This document shows, in pieces, positions 57,301 to 64,000 of a DNA stretch of 64,000 bases. The DNA is from Galaxea fascicularis (Eukaryota > Cnidaria > Anthozoa > Scleractinia > Euphylliidae). Where the stretch lies: the NCBI GenBank assembly GCA_948470475.1, contig OX419341.1:7411801-7475800 (forward strand), read 5' to 3'. Position 1 is the stretch's first letter. Each line of letters opens with the position of its first letter. The notes under the pieces are model-generated. The model was given only the letters and a program-made list of their open reading frames with translations. It did not search any database and was not told the DNA's origin. Position numbers and translations under genes: made by a program.

Positions 57301-58518
57301 GGTCCACGGACCCCCATCACAGACCGCATCCACGAATTACCTACGGATGGGTCCACAGACAACCCTAACAGACCCCTCTACGGACCACTCCCAAATGGAA
57401 CAAAACACCCAAAAAAACAAAGATTTCAGTTACTACTTCTCCAAAAGATCACTTGTATCACCAAAATTTCAAGCATTAATTATGCCAAGAAAATGTTACA
57501 CACCTACACTCAGTCTCGCGTGTATTTCTATATATTATAATGTCTAAAAACTTTTTTCGGAAAGAACACATTACAATAACACAAAAAAGGAAAGTTCTTA
57601 CCTTCTGCTTCTGGCTTAATCGGGCTGCAAAAGTTCTCTTGTTAAAAATTCTTATTGAGTACTTTATTTCGCTAACCTAATTTTGAAGCCTGAGACGAGT
57701 TCACTAACCTGCGGAACAATGGGCCGAGCAAAAGACTGAAGGAAAAGCACTCAAAGCAGCACAAATTTCAAGGCTTCCCGGAAATTTCCTGGTCTTTTAT
57801 TTATACTTATAGCCTCAACAAAGGAAATGGCAGGATGACACTAATTTAACTTCAGACTGAACGGACCCCAGGTTTATCACATTTTCCCAACATAACGCTT
57901 GAAATTTAACCAACACGAGTCCTCTATTGCAGGAACAGTAAGTGAAATCTTCCTTTTTGGTTTTTTATTCCATTTTACGAGTGGTCCGTACAGCAGTCCG
58001 TAAAGGTAGTAAGTACACCAGTCCATAGGTAATCCGCAAACCCAGTCCGTACTGGAGGTCCGTGGACCAGGCATCAATGTTTTCGAGTTACCCCAATGAT
58101 CTTTCTATATTTAAAAATATAACTTTTCAAATAATCCTTCACTTTACTACTTTAATTATAGCCACTAATAGACAAGTCTCACCAATCACCAATCATCTGA
58201 CACACATTAACTTACAAAATCTTTGACTTCCTTTACTCAATTCAACGTAATACAATAATCTAGTTGAATAATTATCATTTTCAAAATAAATTTACCAACA
58301 TGCGTTTCTTGAAACAACTCTACCAAATATGCAAATCAACAAACCATAGGAGCCAGAATACAAAAAACAACTTACAATGGTTTCTTCTTCTCTACCACCT
58401 GTACTGTTTCTACAAAAATTTCTATACTTTATGTTTTATTAATTTCTACTGTGATATTAAATTAACAGACCACAAAACTTGCAGTCTGTGCAAAAGACGC
58501 AGATTAAGAAGGCGATAA
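46900..58518 (+). CDS. Predicted micro-exon gene encoding a ~68-residue basic protein
   Basis: Candidate coding exons: 48137-48159 (ATG in AATATGG context), 51777-51799, 54045-54083, 56409-56438, 56872-56913 and 58469-58518 (TAA). That is 23, 23, 39, 30, 42 and 50 nt. Each has a pyrimidine-rich CAG/TAG acceptor and GTAAGT-like donor; phases agree at every junction (phase 1 from the second intron on). Upstream exons ending at 46966 and at 47764-47796 would be untranslated, since the frame has a TGA there. Segments read MATLQDEG, TTVTFDQ, ASTQTDQVLKPA, APKKRPRVPL (nuclear-localisation-like), ALRRLQVDEYKEKH and HKTCSLCKRRRLRRR. AATAAA follows at about 58681. No known family. An alternative last exon at 59149-59308 also fits phase 1 and is Arg-rich (PRRRTRRFRTR). 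Short exons in AT-rich DNA can arise by chance, so RNA evidence is needed. Confidence 0.42.
47380..47820 (+). repeat. Tandem duplication of about 240 bp including an exon
   Basis: The block 47400-47580 recurs at 47625-47820; shared are GAGATATTTACTCAATTTT, AATACGCATTCAAAACGT and the exon-like end before GTAAGTCAC or GTAAATCAC. The second copy retains an acceptor (TTCTTTTAG) before the exon at 47764, while the first has lost it (TTTTCAA). Confidence 0.7.
47825..50530. other. Intron-like, no other gene recognised
   Basis: Apart from the exon at 48133-48159, only AT-rich non-coding sequence is seen. Confidence 0.35.
50537..51067 (-). pseudogene. DDE_Tnp_4-type transposase remnant (HARBI1/ISL2EU-like), C-terminal part
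   Basis: The minus-strand frame has FISDLYTGSISEKNITKQSG, LLEEGDECMAKKGFNMKDLL, FDKGQFDGGEVENTQSIASV, IHVERAISRIK and SGFLNQIWTVCGMLLLFQ, the typical C-terminal half of DDE_Tnp_4 transposases. HVERAI supplies the catalytic Glu. The second Asp, expected in MAD-x-GF, is Lys here (MAKKGF), so activity would be lost. The first Asp region is absent; upstream residues to 51067 are only weakly similar. It lies in an intron of the predicted micro-exon gene, on the opposite strand. Confidence 0.75.
51255..51354 (+). repeat. Retroelement 3' end with (CT)n tail
   Basis: TTGCAATGGATTTTAATAAA is followed by about 55 bases of CT repeats and CTATCTATCTATCT. An AATAAA-like run directly before a simple repeat is typical of a LINE or SINE 3' terminus; the body upstream is not recognised. 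Confidence 0.55.
54737..55228. repeat. 247-bp tandem duplication
   Basis: Two highly similar units begin AAAATGTAAACAAACAGCCT and end CCCGACACTGT, with period 247. They differ by a few substitutions and a short indel in an A run. Confidence 0.85.
55557..55986. mobile_element. Mutator-like MITE with 9-bp TSD, 430 bp
   Basis: Ends GGCATGTACTAAAACCCGAA continue into CGAAACGAAACGACCGAAAC-like words, matching inverted over about 60 bases. They are flanked by CCGTTCAAT at 55548-55556 and 55987-55995. Nine-base duplications point to Mutator-like insertion. No coding capacity. Confidence 0.85.
57277..58092. mobile_element. Inverted-repeat element, about 816 bp
   Basis: The left end GGTAACCCGAAAACACTGA and inverted right end GGTAACTCGAAAACATTGA continue through GGTCCACGGACC. 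Both arms hold further GGTCCGTNGACC-like palindromes and CAGTCCGT/ACGGACC words. No exact target duplication and no coding sequence found. Confidence 0.7.
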
Positions 58519-58519
58519 A

Positions 58520-61230
58520 AATGGTAAGAAAAAATATTACACTTTAAAATATAGAAAACATATTTACTACACAATATCTTAAAATGTAGGAACAACAAAA
58601 CCATACAAACAATGTTCACAGCTACTCTTTTTTACATGCCATATTCCTGACGTCAAATATACATCACCATGTTACAGATAAATAAATGAGCTCAAAAGTC
58701 TTTCCTACTCCTAATTACTTTTCAGATTTTAATTTCAAATTCAGGTGAAACTGTTTGCCTTAGTTACCAATCAATAAAACAATCACCCATACTTATGACC
58801 TCCAAAATAACACCTGTAAAAAACACCTAATGCCTACCTCTCTGCCAATCTTCCACAACGATCATAAAATCGATATTTTTCTAAACTTCATCAAACTTCC
58901 AGCTCATGAATCTCAGTCTTTTTTCATCAATCCAACTTTTACAACACTAATTATATTAGCGTGAACACCTAAAATATGTCTGAAATATTTATTATGTTAT
59001 AACCAATCACAGGCAAAATCTTTACACCACACAATCACAGGCAACAAATGGTTTCCTATCTGTCATGCAACAAATTATTTTCATTTACTTTTAACATTCA
59101 CTCTTTTTACAAGTAAACAATTGTTTTTCCTTCCTATTTATTCACAGTATGTCCTATAATACCAAAAAATACACGTTTAACCAATTTTAAAATAAATTAC
59201 AAAACTGATGTGCCACGCCGACGCACAAGACGCTTTCGCACACGAATTTTCAAACTTTTTATAACAATCAAAATCAGTAATTATCCTTCATCACATCCAA
59301 AGGGGACTTGAAACCTTCTCAGCTAAATCCCCTTATAACTAGCTTCCTATAGCATGTAATCCCCCAGATATCAAATGCATAAATTCCTTCAGAAAAAAAA
59401 CAAAATTATATTTTCGAAGAAATACCAAAAATTCAGCTGTTTACTTTGCACAATATGTCAATCATTCCATAGATGTTAAATTTAATCATCACTCTTTCCA
59501 GTTTGCAATCAACAAACTTCTGTCAGCACATTACTTCAAAGATTCAATACTTTCGATTTATTAAATCCAATCTCCTTGCTCTACAAAAAAATATTACCAA
59601 AGATTGTGCTATCAGAAACAAAAACATCACAATTGTTCAATTTTTGTCTTCCTTCATATCATACGTCGTTATATGGAAAGCTAGTCATCATCACGTCATC
59701 TTACCTTCTAAAATTTTTCTTTCTAAGATCAAACAATGTTCACACTCCTCAGCACTCATCTTAGCAAACAGCAGTGTTTTAAATTCTTAATAAGACAGCT
59801 TATATTATTAAACAAAATGAAAATAATTTCTTTTATGACCAATACAAAACCGTTTGTTGCCTATGGTTTCTATGCTCTGAAGATCTCGCCTCTGATTGCT
59901 TACAACACAATCAACATTCCAGACACATTTTCGCTATTCACCCCAATACAATCACCGCTGTAACACCCACTTTGTATACACTCAAATTTCACACCCCATA
60001 TCCAACAACAATAATACTAAAAACAACTCACACTTTTTTTCACCAACTCAAATATACTTGTCAATCTACAAAATCCATGAACATTAATTACCTATTGTCA
60101 CAAATTTAAATTAACAGCAATATACTCCATATCTTAAACAAACACACACTATAAATATCACCAACGTTTACCTTGACAAGTGACCTACATCTTGAATAAT
60201 ATTAACATTCTTTGCAATTAACTACTTCTATTTCACATCAAATTTAGATATTAATATCTACTTCAAACAACACATATTACACCAACTCACATTTCAACAT
60301 TTAATCACCTTAAAAAGCATAAAATTCACATCCACAAAACTAGATTTCTCCCTCAATACGTATTATACACCTATTAATGTTATACCTGAGTAGAGGGAGG
60401 AGAGAGAAGGGGACACCACAGGATAGCATGGAAACTCGTCACAAATTAAACAACCTAACGGCCCTGGCATAAAATTTCAATTCAAAGTTCCCCACCTTTC
60501 CTGTTTCAGAATATGCTAAAGAAAACTGTAATCATCACAAACCACCAACACCTTTTTGTTCTATTCAAACTCCACAACGACTTCTTGTTTATATAAAAAG
60601 CAAAAACACCTAACTGCTGCGCTTGATTAACTAAATCTCACAAAAAAAACAAAACAATAGCATCAATATGCAATTACATAAAACAAAATTCGGTAAGACC
60701 AACGGAAGCAACACATTTGTTTACAAGTACATCAATAAAAAAAACCGATCGTTTGTTAAAGCAATAAATTAACAAAACTTTCACTAACCTTTCATTCTGC
60801 CATTTTAATGCAACTAGAACACGTGAAAACCGTATTTGAACTTCTAAGAATTCTGGGTACTTTCAAGATGGTGGAACACTCCTATCCAAACTTCCCGCAT
60901 TCAAAACTGTCGTCGCTCTCGTCGTTTTAACTTTGTTCAAATTTCTCGACCCTAAGACCACCATTTTTTACCATAGTTCAAACTTCCTAATCCAGGCGCC
61001 ACACAGACATTTAAAGTCCCCACCTCATCCCCCCCCTCCCCTCGGACATAACATTGAGAAATGCATTAATATCTTAAAGTCACAGTAAAACACCAACTTT
61101 TTAAAATAAATACACGTAGTTTTTATTCAATCTGGAGTTCCAAACCATGCACCAATTTTATTTTCCATTTGTCAAAATCAAGACGACAGTACACTATCGA
61201 AAATCAAACAACACAATATTTACTAATGCA
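58520..61230. other. Extremely G-poor plus strand, no gene recognised
   Basis: Examples: line 58201-58260 has 2 G and 15 C; line 60241-60300 has 1 G and 14 C. Open frames here show only compositional bias (Asn, Thr, Ile, Leu, Ser). The exception is the Arg-rich open segment 59149-59308, noted as a possible alternative last exon of the micro-exon gene. Confidence 0.5.
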
Positions 61231-61595
61231 CAACTCTCGTGTTCTTAAAAATTCCCACATCCTTATATAACTCAACAATGCACTCGGCGCGTTTTTTATT
61301 ACTTTAATAATGCACGCTCCCTACGTCACAACCTCGCGCACCAACAAATAAGTATGACAATTCGCTTATATCTCCGGGACATTTTATAAAAGAAATAAAA
61401 AACCTGTTCCTCGTACATTCTTCAATTATATCACCACTTGGCAATTTTTAAGAACACTCGACAAGTGCCAAAAGCACTCGCCTTCGACTCATGCTTCTCT
61501 ACGCACTTCTCTCGTCGTCTTAAAAATTCCTGCGCGCTCACATAACTCAACAAAACACTCAGCCCATTTTTTATTACTTTAATACTAATCTACAA
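61231..61595 (+). repeat. Direct repeat pair of about 85 bp
   Basis: 61231-61320 and 61511-61595 share TTAAAAATTCC, ATAACTCAACAA, CACTC.GC and TTTTTTATTACTTTAATA, spaced about 280 bases. An inverted short pair (ACTTGGCAATTTTTAAGAAC and related) lies between. Nature unknown. Confidence 0.5.
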
Positions 61596-62077
61596 TGCTT
61601 ATCTTTTTTTCAGCTCTCAATTCCAACTGCTATTACCTTGGACGTTGCGTTTAATAAAACTATCTAAATAAAATATTAACAAACTTAAGAAATAACTACT
61701 ATACTAACCATAAATTAAACAAAACTAACGAAATTAATACTAAAATAATAACATAATAATGTATAACTTTGTAAAAAAAAAAGATTTAAAATAAACATCA
61801 ATCCTTACATACCAAAATCTCGCCTTTTTGTACGCTTTGCTTAAAGTTTGTTGAATTTTAATCCATTACAAACTTCAATACCATAACAACAAGTTTCAAT
61901 TTCAATACTTACACTGAGACTGCCACCAAACCCTCCCAAATACGATTCAGATACAATTTCCGCTGTAAAATAGGACTGAACCCCCCACCCCCAGTCCCAC
62001 ACACACCCCTCCCTCTTTTTCATGAACACAAACCCCAACACACAACCTTAACGCCTTAGCAAATATCTCAATTTTAC

Positions 62078-64000
62078 AGTACATAAGGCATAGCACTCAC
62101 GCATTCGGTTTCTCACGCAAACAAATATCCTTTGTGTTTACTCAAAAAAGGAGATTGACCAATTCCAAAAAATCCAAGAATTTATCTCATCTAAACTACC
62201 ATCTCATCATAACGATATGCTAAACGATTCCTAAGACCTTTGTTCCCTTTCAACTTCAGCCACGCACTTGAAATGATCATGCAATATTTACCTTACTCTG
62301 GTTAGCGGAGAAATTTCCGACAGCTTTGGGCAAACACCGAACCGCAAACTAAATCTTTCATATCAAAAAAAAAAAATCTATACAACCTATCCACCGACTT
62401 AAAATAAATTATATCGGGCCTTTGTGATTGTCATGTAGTTGATCTGTAACACAACGGCCAAATCCTCTTCGAGAATTACACCCGAACCGAGTACTTGAAA
62501 TGATCACAAATGATGGTACAATATTCGTGTCACGTAACAAATTGATAGTCACACAAAGCCGACAGCCACAGAGTGCGTCGTATGGCCTGCGTAAAATACA
62601 GCTTGATTTTAAGAAAAATATAAACGTCTAGGGAATCGTTCAACACATCTTTATGAAAACATCATAACCTGGATGTGATTAAATCGTCGATTTCCCCGAC
62701 TTATCAAAGAAATCGAAAGGCCGGTCATTTGGTGTTTCGGCTGTTTGTTTCTACTAAATACCCATTGAATCTCCATGTAAAATTGAAAAATCGCTCTTAA
62801 GCTCAACGATGAGTCAAACTAATACTTTAAAAAAACAGCAGAACAAAAAGAAAAAGAAAAAAGAAAAACCAAAGAGGGCTGCCGTTGCTAGGAGTTGAAC
62901 CTGGGACTTCCTAATCGGTAGGGGATAGACGTACCTTTCGGCCAAGCCCGCTATGAATAAGTAATGAGGTGAAAATTTAAGTTCTATAAACATTCTGCTC
63001 ACGCACTGGTTCAGGAAAAGTAGGACTTTTGCCCAGAGATCAGAAATGAAATGGACAGACACCGAACCGTAAAGCAATTCTTTCATAAATTAAATCGAAG
63101 ACAGATCTATCGAACCAATCCAACGTGAAACTGATTATATCAGGCCTTAATGATTGCGATCCGAGTCTATTTGTAAGACATTGGCCGAATTACGTAGCAA
63201 GTTAATCGTCGCGCATCACGCTTCTAAAAGTGTCTTGGACAGAACTATTTACTCAAAATTTTAAATTACAACCGACCTAAACTACATCCTATGGATAAAG
63301 GCGGTCCAAATAGCAAAATCGGCCGCTTGAAAATTCTGAGAATTTCACGCAAACAAATATCCTTTGTGTTTACTCGAGAAAGGGGATTGACAAATTCCAG
63401 AAAATCGAACAATTTATCTGATATAAACTACTATATTATCATAAGAATATGCGAAGCGATTCCCAAGACCTTTGTTGCCTTTCAACTTCAGCTGTAAACA
63501 ACACGAACCACGCACTTGAAATGATGATGCAATCTTTACCTTACTCTGGTTAGCGGGGAAATTCCCCAGAGGTTTGGGCAAACACCGAACCTAAGTAATT
63601 CTTTCATTTAAAAACAAAAAATCTATAGAACCTATCCACGGACTTAAAATGAGTTATATCGGGCCTTTGTGATTGTCATGTAGTTGATCTGTAAGACAAT
63701 GGGCAAATCCTCTTCGAGAATTACACCCGAACCGAGTACTTGAAATGATCTCAAATGATGATGCAATATTCGTGTCACGTAACAAGTCGATAGTCACGCA
63801 AAGCCGACAGCCACAGAGCGCGTCGTATGGCCTGCGTAAAATACAGCTTGATTTTAAGAAAAATATAAACGTCTAGGGAATCGTTCAACACATCTTAATG
63901 AAAACATCATAACCTGGATGTGATTAAATCGCCAATTTCCCCGACTTATCTAACAAATCGAAAGGCCCGTCATTTGGTGTTTACGCAGTTTGTTTCTACT
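62078..64000 (-). repeat. Array of the long interspersed repeat (copies B, diverged unit, C)
   Basis: Copy B (62078-62955) and copy C (63337 to the window edge) match copy A at 10440-11625 in the same orientation. A diverged partial unit lies at about 63040-63235 (ACACCGAACC, ATTATATCAGGCC). Copy B ends, as A does, with a tRNA-like segment on the minus strand (62884-62955; box A TTGGCCGAAAGG, box B AGGTTCAACTCC). B and C share a 3' part (GTCTAGGGAATCGTTCAACA) that is diverged or missing in A. C is truncated by the window. Confidence 0.7.

Noticed and set aside
58264..58518. 84-residue single-exon gene at 58.3 kb
   Set aside because: The upstream part is AT-rich with no coding character; only the last 50 bases after a clear acceptor look like an exon.

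Overview
The window reads as an animal, probably anthozoan cnidarian (coral or sea-anemone type), nuclear genome. It is AT-rich, has spliced genes with GT-AG introns, and is crowded with transposons and short inverted-repeat elements of kinds I associate with cnidarian genomes. That identification rests on recalled protein families, not on a search. Almost all recognisable coding sequence belongs to mobile elements. Three candidate genes are not obviously transposases: an intact three-exon P2X7-like C-terminal-domain gene on the minus strand (1764-2589), a two-exon BEN-domain gene (about 17708-18776), and a predicted micro-exon gene on the plus strand (about 46.9-58.5 kb).

Layout. 1-1.2 kb: decayed DDE-type transposase cut by the window edge. 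1.7-2.7 kb: P2X7-like gene with its promoter region. 3.1-6.6 kb: broken repetitive protein gene split by a 2.1 kb PIF/Harbinger element with perfect 3-bp target duplications. 6.8-9.5 kb: decayed gene with a C-terminal motif like tyrosine recombinases. 10.2-11.6 kb: tRNA-derived SINE plus a long repeat family that reappears at 62.1-64.0 kb. 13.4-38.6 kb: a large Helitron of the Helentron type. Its polyprotein carries a basic N-terminus, a 2A ribosome-skipping motif, cysteine-protease-like domains, a KY-rich tandem repeat, Cys-pair zinc motifs, a Rep (HUH) domain, a PIF1 helicase and a C-terminal endonuclease. A separate RPA-like single-strand DNA-binding gene follows. The 5' part of the polyprotein is cut by three DNA transposons (6341, 2459 and 1075 bp), each with target-site duplications. 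Conceptual removal of each puts the flanking codons back in register.

33.9-39.7 kb: several palindromic or inverted-repeat elements around the RPA gene. 41.5-44.0 kb: a four-level Russian doll, with a tRNA-derived SINE split by a 6-bp-TSD element, holding a Mutator-like 9-bp-TSD element, holding a 3-bp-TSD MITE. 44-46.8 kb: mostly non-coding, with a short LINE end. 46.8-58.5 kb: CCAAT-box promoter-like sequence, then tiny exons in large introns; the introns contain a DDE transposase remnant on the minus strand, a Tc1/mariner-like element with a nested Mutator-like MITE, and another inverted-repeat element. 58.5-62 kb: extremely G-poor plus strand with no recognisable gene. 62-64 kb: repeat array running off the window.

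How it fits together: the Helitron Rep-helicase-endonuclease and the RPA-like protein would act together in rolling-circle-type transposition. The nested elements form a relative-age ladder. The long Rep-helicase ORF (25295-30958) is still open and has its own ATG, although its original N-terminal part is now interrupted three times and carries one short deletion.
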